DNA from: Bacteroidales bacterium | GTDB taxonomy: Bacteria > Bacteroidota > Bacteroidia > Bacteroidales > JAQUTK01 | Reading direction: 5' to 3' | DNA: 38,267 bases | Assembly (NCBI GenBank): GCA_028709785.1 | Contig: JAQUTK010000034.1 | Span: forward strand, 1 to 38,267 | In this document: one piece after another, positions 27,124 through 36,000 of the stretch | Layout: every line of letters starts with the position of its first letter | Numbering within the stretch: position 1 is the first letter of the stretch | Translations under genes and position numbers: made by a program | The notes under the pieces: model-generated | What the model saw: only the letters and a program-made list of their open reading frames with translations | What the model was told of the DNA's origin: nothing | Database searches by the model: none

Positions 27124-27593
27124 TGAATAAAGATAACTTGGCTGGCAGTCTTGAACTTTCTGCTTTGGGTCACAAGACAGCGTATAAAAAGGTGTATGCC
27201 CCGGAGGTGTTGGAGGTGTTTGAAAATAAACATCCGGACAATGATTACTGGGTGCAATTCAACTGTCCGGAGTTTACCAGTCTCTGTCCGATCACCGGAC
27301 AACCCGATTTTGCTGAGATACGGATCTCTTATCTGCCGGATATAAAGATGGTGGAGAGCAAGAGTCTGAAGATCTATCTCTTTAGCTTTCGTAACCACGG
27401 CTCGTTTCATGAAGATTGTGTCAACTCTATTATGAAGGATCTGATTCGTGTCATGGATCCCAAATATATTGAAGTGACCGGAATCTTTACTCCGCGAGGA
27501 GGAATCAGCATCTATCCGTATGCCAACTACGGAAGAAAAGCAACCGTTTACGAGGAGATGGCCAGACAGCGATTAGTAAACCGTGCTATCTGA
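27123..27593 (+). CDS. queF: preQ0 reductase (7-cyano-7-deazaguanine reductase)
   Basis: A 156-residue NADPH-dependent enzyme that reduces preQ0 to preQ1 on the route to queuosine. [12 protein letters not shown] contains the thioimide-forming Cys55 and the proton donor Asp62, the same positions as in Bacillus subtilis Que[19 protein letters not shown] is the NADPH-binding QueF motif, and the length is that of the short unimodular class. It overlaps yhhQ by one nucleotide and, with it, forms an operon probably governed by the preQ1 riboswitch. Confidence 0.97.
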   Translation: MNKDNLAGSLELSALGHKTAYKKVYAPEVLEVFENKHPDNDYWVQFNCPEFTSLCPITGQPDFAEIRISYLPDIKMVESKSLKIYLFSFRNHGSFHEDCVNSIMKDLIRVMDPKYIEVTGIFTPRGGISIYPYANYGRKATVYEEMARQRLVNRAI

Positions 27594-27622
27594 TTGAATG
27601 ATGCACTTTTTTTGCGGATTTG

Positions 27623-27653
27623 TTGGGTAATTCCAAAACAAGTATTACTTTTG
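27623..27653 (+). promoter_or_regulatory. Promoter of the tRNA-Glu gene
   Basis: TTG at 27623-27625 and TACTTTTG at 27646-27653 are separated by 20 bp. The -7 box is 15 bp before the mature tRNA 5' end. Confidence 0.75.
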
Positions 27654-27668
27654 CACCGTGAAAACGAT

Positions 27669-27741
27669 GGCGATGTAGTGTAGTGGCCTAGCACGCGACC
27701 CTCTCACGGTCGAGACTCGGGTTCGATTCCCGGCACCGCTA
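27669..27741 (+). tRNA. tRNA-Glu, anticodon CTC
   Basis: A 73-nt cloverleaf: acceptor GGCGATG with CACCGCT, D stem GTGT/GCAC, anticodon stem CGACC/GGTCG, anticodon CTC at 27703-27705 (reads GAG), a 4-nt variable loop and T arm TCGGG-TTCGATT-CCCGG. The discriminator is A and CCA is not encoded. The acceptor stem holds an A-C mismatch at positions 5 and 68 and a G-U at 1 and 72. Confidence 0.95.
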
Positions 27742-27745
27742 CAAG

Positions 27746-27784
27746 AAAAGAGACGATAAAACAATAGGTTTTATCGTCTCTTTT
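27746..27784 (+). terminator. Terminator of tRNA-Glu
   Basis: A perfect 17-bp stem (AAAAGAGACGATAAAAC and its complement) with a 5-nt loop ends in TTTT, 5 nt after the tRNA. Confidence 0.9.
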
Positions 27785-27840
27785 ACTTCTAGCCCTTTGA
27801 TCGGTTCAGCATAAGGGAATTAACCCTCTCAAACCATCCG

Positions 27841-27855
27841 TTTTTTTTTTTTTTT
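27841..27855 (+). repeat. 15-nt thymine run
   Basis: An uninterrupted run of 15 T's, 56 nt after the tRNA terminator. Such tracts slip during replication; no promoter or gene is obviously placed to be switched. Confidence 0.9.
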
Positions 27856-28037
27856 ATTTTCGTTTTTCAAAAGGACAGATACCATGATTTCAATGCACCA
27901 AGTGCACCAAGCACCCATCTACAATACCTTCTCGGGCATCTTGCAAGATTTTACTCCAACTTGCTCCAACAAAAAAGCTTACAAAAATATTTGCTCCGGC
28001 ATTCAATTTCATACATTATTTCTTTCCCTTGGAGGCA

Positions 28038-28224
28038 GTAAAAGTCACTTGACCAATAGGTAAAAGTCAAGCAGCAATGACGCATTAGTTATATTGTGCC
28101 ACAAGACAGCTATTCTGTGCCACGAAATAGCTGTCTTGTGGCACAATATAACTATTCCGTGCTTCAGAATGAATAATGTGTCGGGAAGCGATAAACTTTT
28201 TAATCTGATACAGTGACTTTTACC
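28038..28224. mobile_element. MITE-like non-coding element
   Basis: The 187-bp stretch begins GTAAAAGTCACT and ends with its inverted copy (AGTGACTTTTAC at 28212-28223). A second, shorter copy (GGTAAAAGTCA, 28059-28069) lies inside. In the centre is a perfect 29-bp palindrome, arms 28086-28114 and 28126-28154 (TAGTTATATTGTGCCACA at the start of the left arm), with an 11-nt loop that repeats GTGCCAC. No transposase frame is seen. Target-site duplications are not evident, so mobility is inferred. Confidence 0.55.
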
Positions 28225-28240
28225 TCTGGTTGATTCACAG

Positions 28241-28330
28241 ATTGCGGGTCAAGCCCGCAATGACGGCAAAGGGGCAGTTGTCATTGCGGGCACCGACCCG
28301 CAATCTTCCCAGTCAAGTCCGCAATGACGG
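28241..28330. repeat. REP-like hairpin pair plus degenerate third unit
   Basis: Hairpin 1 (28241-28261) is ATTGCGGG-TCAAG-CCCGCAAT, and hairpin 2 (28283-28304) is ATTGCGGG-CACCGA-CCCGCAAT; they are inverted relative to each other around a 21-nt spacer. A third unit (AGTCAAGTCCGCAATGACGG, 28311-28330) has lost its pairing. The GTCATTGCGGGC core is of a type widespread as intergenic repeats in bacteria. Confidence 0.7.
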
Positions 28331-28578
28331 TGAGGGTAGCCTTTTTGATACAGTTTCGCTTAGAAACGAAGGATTGCGGTTAGAATTACCCCAATAAATA
28401 AAAGCATAACCATTTTTAATAATGAAGCGGAAGATGGAGACTCTAAACAATTAGCTTGATATAATAAATACATCTGCATCAATCATTGTCAATTATCTCA
28501 ATTTCAGCTTATCAATAGTTATTTTGTATTCGAGAAATATAAATTATTCGTATACGAAAATATTTTTTACCCATTCTC

Positions 28579-28610
28579 TTGGTAATGAGAAATCTTTTGT
28601 ATTATCTTTG
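28579..28610 (+). promoter_or_regulatory. Promoter of the cupin-TetR operon
   Basis: TTG at 28579-28581 and TATCTTTG at 28603-28610 are separated by 21 bp. A longer in-frame start at 28579 lies inside this promoter, so the ATG at 28660 is used. Confidence 0.7.
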
Positions 28611-28629
28611 TGAGCGAATATTCACTTAC
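28610..28629. promoter_or_regulatory. Candidate TetR operator, site 1
   Basis: GTGAGCGAATATTCACTTAC overlaps the last base of the -7 box and covers the expected transcript start. It matches site 2 at 30028-30047 at 15 of 20 positions, sharing GnGAATATTnACT. A repressor bound here would block the cupin-TetR operon (inference). Confidence 0.55.
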
Positions 28630-28659
28630 TTATTATTCGTAACATTTAAACTTCAAGAA

Positions 28660-28998
28660 ATGAAAATTACAAAGTATCAGGCTCAGGAAATAAAGGAAAC
28701 CCCTCACAAAATTGATATTCGGGAAATGTATAACAAAGCAACGGCTCAGGCAGTGCTTATGGCCTTAAAACCAGGAGAAAGTCTGAAACCACACAAAACA
28801 CCGGTTGATGTATTCTTCTTTGTTGTAGAAGGCCGGCCAACCATACATATTGGCGACGAAAACGAAGCATGCGAAGCAGATACGCTTGTTGAAAGCCCTG
28901 CTGATATTGTACATTGCATCAGTAACGATACAAATAGTTTAGCCCGGATTCTTGTTGTTAAAGCACCACGGCAAATTAGTTTAACCAAAGTGCTATAA
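28660..28998 (+). CDS. Small cupin-domain protein
   Basis: A 112-residue single cupin barrel (MKITKYQAQEIKETPHKID at its start). The first cupin motif reads KPHKTPVDVFFFVVEG, keeping one metal-type His and the Glu, while the second has VHCISND with one His; the metal site is thus incomplete or unusual. No fusion domain is present, and substrate is unknown. It is the first gene of an operon with TetR 1 and a small membrane protein, with a near-palindromic operator at its promoter. It might sense or bind a small effector of the neighbouring regulator (inference). Confidence 0.85.
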   Translation: MKITKYQAQEIKETPHKIDIREMYNKATAQAVLMALKPGESLKPHKTPVDVFFFVVEGRPTIHIGDENEACEADTLVESPADIVHCISNDTNSLARILVVKAPRQISLTKVL

Positions 28999-29032
28999 TT
29001 TAAAAAAAATACACATTTAAAAATAGATTATC

Positions 29033-29617
29033 ATGGATATTACTCCCCGTCAGTTTGAAATAATTGAAGCAGCCGGAAAAATTCTTACATCATCAGGTGT
29101 GAGTGGATTGACCATCAAAAATCTGGCAAAGGAAATGCAGTTTTCAGAAAGTGCGATTTATAGACACTTTACCAGCAAAGAGGAAATTATCTTAGCTATA
29201 CTGGAATATCTGGCATTAACAATTGAGGAGAGACTACAGAATGCTATTCAAGCTACTGATGAGCCGGACGTAAAATTAACTGCTATGTTCCAAAGCCAGT
29301 TTGCTTTTTTCGAAAGTCACCGACATTTCGTGGTTGCCGTTTTTTCTGATGGCTTATTGAAAGAAAGTCAAAGTATTAATGAAGCAATCCTCAAACTGCT
29401 CGGGATAATTGGAAAAAAATTATTTCCGATATTGCTTGAAGGACAGCAGAAAGGAATATTTTCAAAAACTGTTCCTTTAGAGGACTTGATGTACATTCTG
29501 ATGGGGGCTTTCAGATTGCAGATGTTAAGATGGAGATTAGAGGATTTCCAGTTTGATATAAATGAAGTTGGTAATAAAATGATACAATCCGCGCTGACAT
29601 TAATTAAAAACAAATAA
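29033..29617 (+). CDS. TetR/AcrR-family transcriptional regulator 1
   Basis: A 194-residue regulator. The N-terminal helix-turn-helix is clear: GLTIKNLAKEMQFSESAIYR then HFTSKEEII, the typical TetR recognition end YRHF. The remaining helical core (about 60-190) is the ligand-binding and dimerisation domain, whose ligand cannot be read. It lies 34 nt after the cupin and 2 nt before a small membrane protein. The operator-like repeat at its own promoter suggests autorepression. Very A+T-rich compared with the leu genes. Confidence 0.93.
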   Translation: MDITPRQFEIIEAAGKILTSSGVSGLTIKNLAKEMQFSESAIYRHFTSKEEIILAILEYLALTIEERLQNAIQATDEPDVKLTAMFQSQFAFFESHRHFVVAVFSDGLLKESQSINEAILKLLGIIGKKLFPILLEGQQKGIFSKTVPLEDLMYILMGAFRLQMLRWRLEDFQFDINEVGNKMIQSALTLIKNK

Positions 29618-29619
29618 TA

Positions 29620-30006
29620 ATGAAGAAGATTCTTCCATTTCTGGCTGCGGCAATATTAGTTGCATTGGGTTTACTTACATTATTTCTCAGTAGCTCAATA
29701 ATATTTGATTTCTTCGGCATCAGAGCTAAAGAGGGTAATTATGTGCTGTTTGTTGTTTGGGCAATTTTTTTGAGTAGTCTGTTCTATCTATCAGCGGCTT
29801 CCGGATTTATTGAAAGCAAAAATTGGACTGCCCCTCTGTTTGACATTTCAGTAATAGTGCTTCTTCTCGCATTTGTTGGGTTATTTATTCACATCAACGC
29901 TGGGGGTACATACGAAACAAAGACAATTGGCGCGATGCCATTCAGAACAACTGTAACGCTTGTTTTGTCAGCACTGGCTTATTCTTCGATAAACATAAAA
30001 ATCTAA
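29620..30006 (+). CDS. Small membrane protein of unknown function
   Basis: A 128-residue protein with four hydrophobic segments (about residues 5-32, 42-62, 72-92 and 105-125), opening with MKKILPFLAAAILVALGLLT. No catalytic or lipoprotein motif is visible. It begins 2 nt after the TetR 1 stop, so it is the end of the cupin-TetR operon. It might be an accessory to the efflux system downstream, but nothing in the sequence says so. Confidence 0.75.
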   Translation: MKKILPFLAAAILVALGLLTLFLSSSIIFDFFGIRAKEGNYVLFVVWAIFLSSLFYLSAASGFIESKNWTAPLFDISVIVLLLAFVGLFIHINAGGTYETKTIGAMPFRTTVTLVLSALAYSSINIKI

Positions 30007-30027
30007 GAAAAAAAATTTCCAGCGCAA

Positions 30028-30047
30028 GTTGGTGAATATTTACTAAC
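30028..30047. promoter_or_regulatory. Candidate TetR operator, site 2
   Basis: GTTGGTGAATATTTACTAAC is an almost perfect palindrome (16 of 20 positions symmetric) 11 nt before the TetR 2 start. It is the clearer of two related sites in the window. No TAnnTTTG box is seen nearby, so the promoter used here is unclear. Confidence 0.6.
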
Positions 30048-30058
30048 ATTTATAGAAT

Positions 30059-30610
30059 ATGGAATCAACAAAAACAGCGATGGTTGAAGCTGCCGGAAGG
30101 ATCATCCTCGAATCAGGTGTAAATGCCTTAACAATTGAAGAATTAGCTTTTAGAATGGAAATACCACATTCTGAACATTCAATTTATTTCGAAAAGGATA
30201 AAGATATTCTTAAGATGATGTTATTCAGTTTGGATAATGAAATACGGAAATTGATTCATGATGTTGTGTCCAGCACACAATTGCCGGAAGAGGAACTCAG
30301 TAGCCTTTTTAGGAACCTCTATAAATTTTTCAATAAAAAGCCTTATTACCTGTCTATTATATTTGCTGCGGAGTTGATGAAAAATGATTCGGACATACAG
30401 GACATTCTATTGAAAATTAAAACAGCTGCAGAAATCTATCTGTTCGAGGTTATAAATCAGGGAAAGAAGAAAAAGCTATTTAATAATCCAACAACAACCA
30501 TGTCAATAGTAAATAAAATCCTGGTGAGTTTTCGAATGCTCATGAACGAACAGCAGATAAGTATTAAGTTGGTCAGAAATTTTGAGATACAAAGGGGAAT
30601 AAATGAATAA
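30059..30610 (+). CDS. TetR-like regulator 2, diverged DNA-binding region
   Basis: A 183-residue protein with a TetR-like start (TAMVEAAGRIILESGVNALT, then IEELAFRMEI). The recognition helix is altered: PHSEHSIYFEKDKDIL replaces the usual SxxxLYRHFxSKE, so its DNA binding may differ or be weak. The C-terminal helices are ordinary. Its stop overlaps the TolC-type gene start (ATGAATAA) by 8 nt, so it is the first gene of the efflux operon. It is very A+T-rich. Probable local repressor of the pump (inference). Confidence 0.85.
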   Translation: MESTKTAMVEAAGRIILESGVNALTIEELAFRMEIPHSEHSIYFEKDKDILKMMLFSLDNEIRKLIHDVVSSTQLPEEELSSLFRNLYKFFNKKPYYLSIIFAAELMKNDSDIQDILLKIKTAAEIYLFEVINQGKKKKLFNNPTTTMSIVNKILVSFRMLMNEQQISIKLVRNFEIQRGINE

Positions 30611-31991
30611 GATTATGAAGAAAACTAAGCTAAAAACAATCGGACAAATATTAACACGTAGTTTCCAGCGAACTAATATAAGTTTGCTCAAAGTCGTTTT
30701 AATTGGGGTTATCCTGATTACAAATGTTGTTGTACAAGCTCAAACATTTACGCTGGAGCAATGCATCGACACTGCATTGCAGTATAACCGAACCATCAAA
30801 CTATCACAACAGGATGTTTTTTTGGCCAAAGAAAAAAACAAGGAAATCAAAGGCAATCTGTTTCCAAAATTAAATGGGATGATTGATTATCGTTATTATA
30901 CCGATTTGCCATATCAGTTGATGCCTGCAGATGCTTTTGGAGGTCCTGCCGGAACTTATAAGGAAGTACAATTTGGTGTGCCGCAAAGCCTGAATGCCAA
31001 TCTGCAACTAACGGTTCCAATTTACAACCCAACAGCTTTAGGTGCGATAAAGACGACGCGGATATCCGGTGAACTTTCTGAGATTCAGAAAGTTAAAACT
31101 GATGAAGATGTTGTGCTTGAACTTTCGAATGCCTATTACAACGCTCAAATTTTGCTGAGTCAACTAGCTTTTTTGGATAGCAACATGATCAATACCAATA
31201 AACTTCTGCAAGCAATCACCTTACTGCACCAACAACATATCGCAAAAGGAACTGATGTTGACAGGCTGAAATTGCAACTGGATCAGGTAGCTAATCAAAG
31301 GAAAACCGTTTTTTCGCAGCAGCAGCAAGTGTTAAATGCACTCAAATTTCTGATGGGCAAACCAATTTCTGATTCCATACAGGTTTCAATAACTGAAAAC
31401 ACTTTGGTTCAAATGGAACCTCAGATTCAGGTGACTACTGACATGAAGTTGATTGATAAAAAATTACAATTTAATTACGCTGAACTTAAAGGGCTTCGTA
31501 GTTCAAAATTGCCTTCGCTGGGTGCTTATGGGGTCTATGGTACAACTGGCTATGGCAATACAGGTGCCAATAGCTTTTTTAATTTTCATCCAATCGGATA
31601 TGTTGGCGCTCAACTGTCTATCCCACTGTTTAATGGCACGATTACAAAACACAAGATTGTACAGAAAAAAATAGATATACAGAAAACAAATATTCAGAAA
31701 GAACTGGTCTCAGAAAAAACAAAACTCGACCTGATTAACGCCGAAATGCAATATGCGCTTGCAAACCAGAATATTGCAACAGTAGACCATCAAATAAAAC
31801 TGGCAAAAAAGATTTACAACAATACTGTGCTGCAAAACAAACAAGGAATGGCAACCATTACTGATTTGCTGCTGGCCGACAATTCCTTACGAGAAGCACA
31901 GCAAAACTATATCGTTGCACTGGTAAATCTTCGAAAAGCAGAACTGGAATACAAACGGGTAACAGGAAACCTGATTGCAATTAAAAATTAA
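30603..31991 (+). CDS. TolC-family outer-membrane efflux protein
   Basis: A 462-residue outer-membrane channel of the TolC/OprM family. A long basic n-region precedes the hydrophobic signal core and AQT cleavage point at about residue 47. The family repeats follow: LEQCIDTALQYNRTIKLSQQ and, in the second half, LINAEMQYALANQNIATVDH and QGMATITDLLLADNSLREAQ. Helical coiled coils alternate with beta-strands as in known trimers. An SD-like AAGGGG 5 nt before the ATG at 30603 supports this start, though 30615 is possible. It forms the outer part of a tripartite pump with the next two genes. Confidence 0.94.
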   Translation: MNKIMKKTKLKTIGQILTRSFQRTNISLLKVVLIGVILITNVVVQAQTFTLEQCIDTALQYNRTIKLSQQDVFLAKEKNKEIKGNLFPKLNGMIDYRYYTDLPYQLMPADAFGGPAGTYKEVQFGVPQSLNANLQLTVPIYNPTALGAIKTTRISGELSEIQKVKTDEDVVLELSNAYYNAQILLSQLAFLDSNMINTNKLLQAITLLHQQHIAKGTDVDRLKLQLDQVANQRKTVFSQQQQVLNALKFLMGKPISDSIQVSITENTLVQMEPQIQVTTDMKLIDKKLQFNYAELKGLRSSKLPSLGAYGVYGTTGYGNTGANSFFNFHPIGYVGAQLSIPLFNGTITKHKIVQKKIDIQKTNIQKELVSEKTKLDLINAEMQYALANQNIATVDHQIKLAKKIYNNTVLQNKQGMATITDLLLADNSLREAQQNYIVALVNLRKAELEYKRVTGNLIAIKN

Positions 31992-32016
31992 TAACTACGA
32001 ACAAAAAATCAACGAA

Positions 32017-33072
32017 ATGAAAAAAGAGATCATTTATATAATTGTAGCATTGGCTTTAATCGCCATAGTGGTAATTCGCCTGAAGACCAACAAAGAAACT
32101 ACAGTAAACAGGGTTTATCAATATGATAAAGAACAGGCTATTAATGTACAGGCCATCACACTGAAGCTTGAAAGTGTTAAAAACGATATTTCTTACACGG
32201 GGACTTTTGAGCCCAATAAAGAAACGAGAATCAGTGCAGAAATTCAGGGAAAGATAAATTCAGTTTTGGTGGATGTAGGAAGCGCGGTCAGAAAAGGTCA
32301 GGCTTTGGTTCAACTGGACAACTCCTTACTGAAACTTCAATCACAAACCATAGAAATTCAGATTGAAGGATTAGAAGCTGATGTAAAACGCTATATCGTA
32401 CTTGCCAATGCCGATGCCATTCAAGGTGTTCAGTTGGAAAAGACCGAATTGGCTTTAAAATCCGCCAAAGTGCAGCAGGCTACAATAATAGAGCAAATCA
32501 ATAAAACGACTATTACAGCGCCTTTCAGCGGAATTGTTACTGCGAAACTAACCGAAGAAGGAGCTTTCGCGGCGCCGGGTATTCCTTTACTCCAAATCAC
32601 AGATATCTCAAGCCTGAAGTTTACTGTAAATATTTCCGAACAGGAGTTAAGTCAGTTCGAAATCAATCAACAATACGCTCTTTCTGCAGATGCTTATCCG
32701 AAAACGGTGTTGTCGGGGAAGGTTATTATGACAGGCAGCAAAGCCAATATGGGGAATAGTTTTCCGGTACAATTTTCAGTAAACAACACCGCCGATTTGA
32801 AAATCAAATCAGGAATGTTTGGAAATGTACAGTTGAATAATAATGGTAATGAAAAGTTTATTATTATCCCGGCATCTGCTATTGTTGGTACAAACATTCA
32901 ACCACAACTTTATCTGGTTAAAAATAGTAAAGCCATTCTCCAAGATATCACTATTTCAAACCGGTTTCAAAATAAAGTACAGGTTTCAAGTGGTTTAAGC
33001 GAAGGCGATGTAATAATAACCAACGGGTTTATCAATCTTTTTGATGGCGCAAATGTGACAATTAGCAACTAA
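32017..33072 (+). CDS. RND efflux periplasmic adaptor
   Basis: A 351-residue HlyD/AcrA-type membrane fusion protein. From the ATG at 32017 it begins MKKEIIYIIVALALIAIVV, an uncleaved membrane anchor without a lipobox. The biotinyl/lipoyl-like half-motif GKINSVLVDVGSAVRKGQAL precedes a short helical hairpin, and the second half TITAPFSGIVTAKLTEEGAF is followed by beta-barrel and membrane-proximal parts. A longer frame from 31975 would overlap the TolC-like gene and lacks a signal. It links the pump to the outer-membrane channel. Confidence 0.93.
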   Translation: MKKEIIYIIVALALIAIVVIRLKTNKETTVNRVYQYDKEQAINVQAITLKLESVKNDISYTGTFEPNKETRISAEIQGKINSVLVDVGSAVRKGQALVQLDNSLLKLQSQTIEIQIEGLEADVKRYIVLANADAIQGVQLEKTELALKSAKVQQATIIEQINKTTITAPFSGIVTAKLTEEGAFAAPGIPLLQITDISSLKFTVNISEQELSQFEINQQYALSADAYPKTVLSGKVIMTGSKANMGNSFPVQFSVNNTADLKIKSGMFGNVQLNNNGNEKFIIIPASAIVGTNIQPQLYLVKNSKAILQDITISNRFQNKVQVSSGLSEGDVIITNGFINLFDGANVTISN

Positions 33073-33077
33073 GTATT

Positions 33078-36000
33078 ATGAACATTACAAAAATAGCAAT
33101 CAATCGTCCATCCCTGATCATCGTTCTTTTCAGCGTATTCGCATTGTTGGGGATCATTGGATTTACAAACCTTGGATATGAACTGTTGCCAGACTTTAAC
33201 CAGCCGGTGGTTGTAATAAAGACAATGTACCCTGGCGCCGAACCCAATGAGGTGGAAACTTCTGTTTCCAGAAAAATTGAGGATGCCTTGTCGAATCTCG
33301 AAGGAGTTGATTATTTGGAAACCAAGTCGATGCCCAATGCTTCAGTTATTATTGCCAACCTGAAATACGGAACTGATTTGAACATTGCAATGCAGGATGC
33401 CCAGCGGTATATAGACAATATTAAAAAAGATCTTCCGGCAGACATTTTGAGTCCGGTGATGAGCAAGGTTTCGCCCAACGATTTGCCAATTATTTCGATC
33501 AGTGCAACAAGTAGCCTGCCTGCAACGGAATTCCATCAAAAAATGAAGGATGAATATCTTCCTCAAATTCAGCAGTTGAAAGGAGTGGCCGAAATTACGC
33601 TGCTTGGCGGCGAAGAACGGGAAATTCAGGTAAAGGCAAATCAGGATAAACTAAAACTGTATAAAATTTCTCTCTATCAGGTGGTTGATGCCATTAACCG
33701 CTCTGGAATTGATTTGCCTGCCGGTAAAGCGCAAACCGATATGGAAAGTAATTCTGTCCGTCTGACCGGAAAATTTTCGACCGTAAACGATATCATGAAT
33801 GTGCAGGTTGCAATGTCTGCGCCGGGAATGCCTGTCTATGTAAAAGATGTGGCAACCGTTATTGATGGAGTGAAAGAAATAAGTTCTGTAAGCCGTTACA
33901 ACGGTGTAAACGGAATAGGCCTTTTGTTGAAAAAACAAGGCGATGCAAATGCTGTAGAAGTTTCCAAACTAGTTCACACGAAACTCAAACAAATTGAAAG
34001 TGCAAACTCCAACTACGGGGTAAAATTTGTTGTTGCCGATGATTCAACCGATATGACTATTGCAGCAGTAAATTCAGTGGTTTTTGACCTGATTTTAGCG
34101 GTAATCTTGGTTTCGTTGGTTATGTTTTTATTTTTACGAAGCTACCGGAACTCGTTGATAGTTTTAATCGCAATTCCGACCTCATTAATTACCGCGTTTG
34201 CCGTGATGTGGCTGATGAGTTTTACCTTAAACCTGATGACCTTGCTTTCCATGTCGTTAATTATCGGAATCCTGGTAGATGATGCGATTGTAATCCTTGA
34301 AAACATTCAAAGGCACCTTGATATGGGCAAAGACAAGGAAACTGCGGCATTGGAAGGGCGTATGGAAATTGGGTTTTCGGCCATTTCAATTACCCTAGTT
34401 GACGTGGTTGTATTCTTACCCATTCTGTTTTTGCAGGTTTTTGTGGCTGATATGTTGAAACAATTTTCAATCGTAGTAATAACATCAACACTTACCAGCT
34501 TATTGGTGGGTTTTACCTTGGTGCCATGGTTAGCTTCACAAATAGGGAAAAAGGAAGATTTACAACCTGTCAACTTAGTGAACCGTTTTTTGCTGTGGTT
34601 TGAAAAACAGTTAACAACATTCATCAATTGGTACGGCCATCAGTTGGAATGGGTACTTAGCCATAAACTCATCTTTACCGGAATAGTTATTTTCCTTTTG
34701 GTAATGACTGGGGTGATGATGAAACAAGGCATTATCGGAAAAGAAATGATGTCGACCGGAGATCAGGGAAAGTTTCGTTTGAATCTGGAATATGATAAAA
34801 TTACCACCGTTAAGGAGAACAATATCAGAACTCAGCGAGTAGAAAACTTTATCCTTCAGCAACCTGAAGTAGCCACACTCTTCAGCAACATTGCCGGGCC
34901 AAGTACTGGTATCGGTAGTCTTGGAGTTGGCTCGGCCAATTTATCAGAATTTACCATTCAGTTAAAACCGGAAAAAGAAAGGGACATCAAAACAGAGGCG
35001 TTTATGAAATCGCTTCGTGAAGAGCTGAAAAAGCATTTCTCGGGCATTAACTTTTCAATGGCAGTTCTGGGTTTACTGCCCAAACAGGCGCCTATCAAAA
35101 TAACCCTGAGCGGAAGCGATCTGGATTTAGTAATGAAAACCGGGGATAAACTGAAAGCGGCTATTGAGAAAATACCGGGTGCCGATAATGTTCAGTTATC
35201 AGTAGAAGAAGGAAGCCCTGAATTCAAAGTGATCCCTGACAAAGATAAGATGCAGCGGTTGGGATTAACAACTGCTTACGTAGGTTTAAATTTGAGGACA
35301 GCCTTTTCCGGAAACGATGATGCCACGTTAACTGAAAATGGAACAGAATACCCTGTAAGGATATGGCTGGATGATTTTGACCGGAAAAACTTTGAAGATG
35401 TGCAGCGTATTTCCATCGTTAACCCAATGAACATCCCCATAGAAGTGTCTCAATTCGCTGAAGTCAGGCAAGATAATTCGCCTTCGTTACTCGAAAGGCT
35501 GGACCGGCAACCTTCAGTAACCATTACTTCCGAATCGTTTGGAAGGCCATCAGGAACACTTGCTGATGAAGCAATTAGTTTTCTGAAAACTCAACCATTG
35601 CCAGATGGGGTAAAATTAACCTGGGGGGCAGATATCAAAACACAGAATGAAAGTTTCGGGGCTTTAGGTTCGGTTCTTTTAATCTCATTTATACTGATTT
35701 ACCTGATCATGGTAGCCCTTTATGATAGTTACATTTATCCATTTGTGGCGTTATTTGCCATACCGATGGCTGCCGTTGGTGCATTCCTTGCCTTAAACTT
35801 ATCGCTAGACCATCTCACTTTGTTTGCACAGTTAGGATTGATCATGCTCATGGGGCTGGTAACAAAAAATGCGATCCTGATTGTGGACTTTACCAACCAG
35901 TTGAAAGCCCAGGGTAAGCATTATAAAGAAGCATTGATTATTGCAGGCAAAGAACGTTTGCGCCCTATTTTAATGACCACGCTCGCTATGGCAATCGGAA

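Larger units (their letters stand above)
27785..28578. other. Gene-free stretch with repeats between tRNA and efflux block
   Basis: About 790 bp with no gene-like reading frame. It holds a 15-T run, a MITE-like element with 12-bp terminal inverted repeats and a 29-bp palindrome, and a pair of REP-like hairpins. The last 240 bp are strongly A+T-rich and lead into the promoter at 28579-28610. Confidence 0.7.

Noticed and set aside
28241..28330. CRISPR array
   Set aside because: Repeats are inverted hairpins with unequal spacers and only two intact copies; there are no cas genes.
28579..28659. Cupin start at 28579
   Set aside because: It overlaps the promoter; cupin homology begins only at the ATG at 28660.
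31975..32016. Longer start for the RND adaptor
   Set aside because: It would overlap the TolC-like gene and place 14 polar residues before the membrane anchor; the ATG at 32017 fits better.
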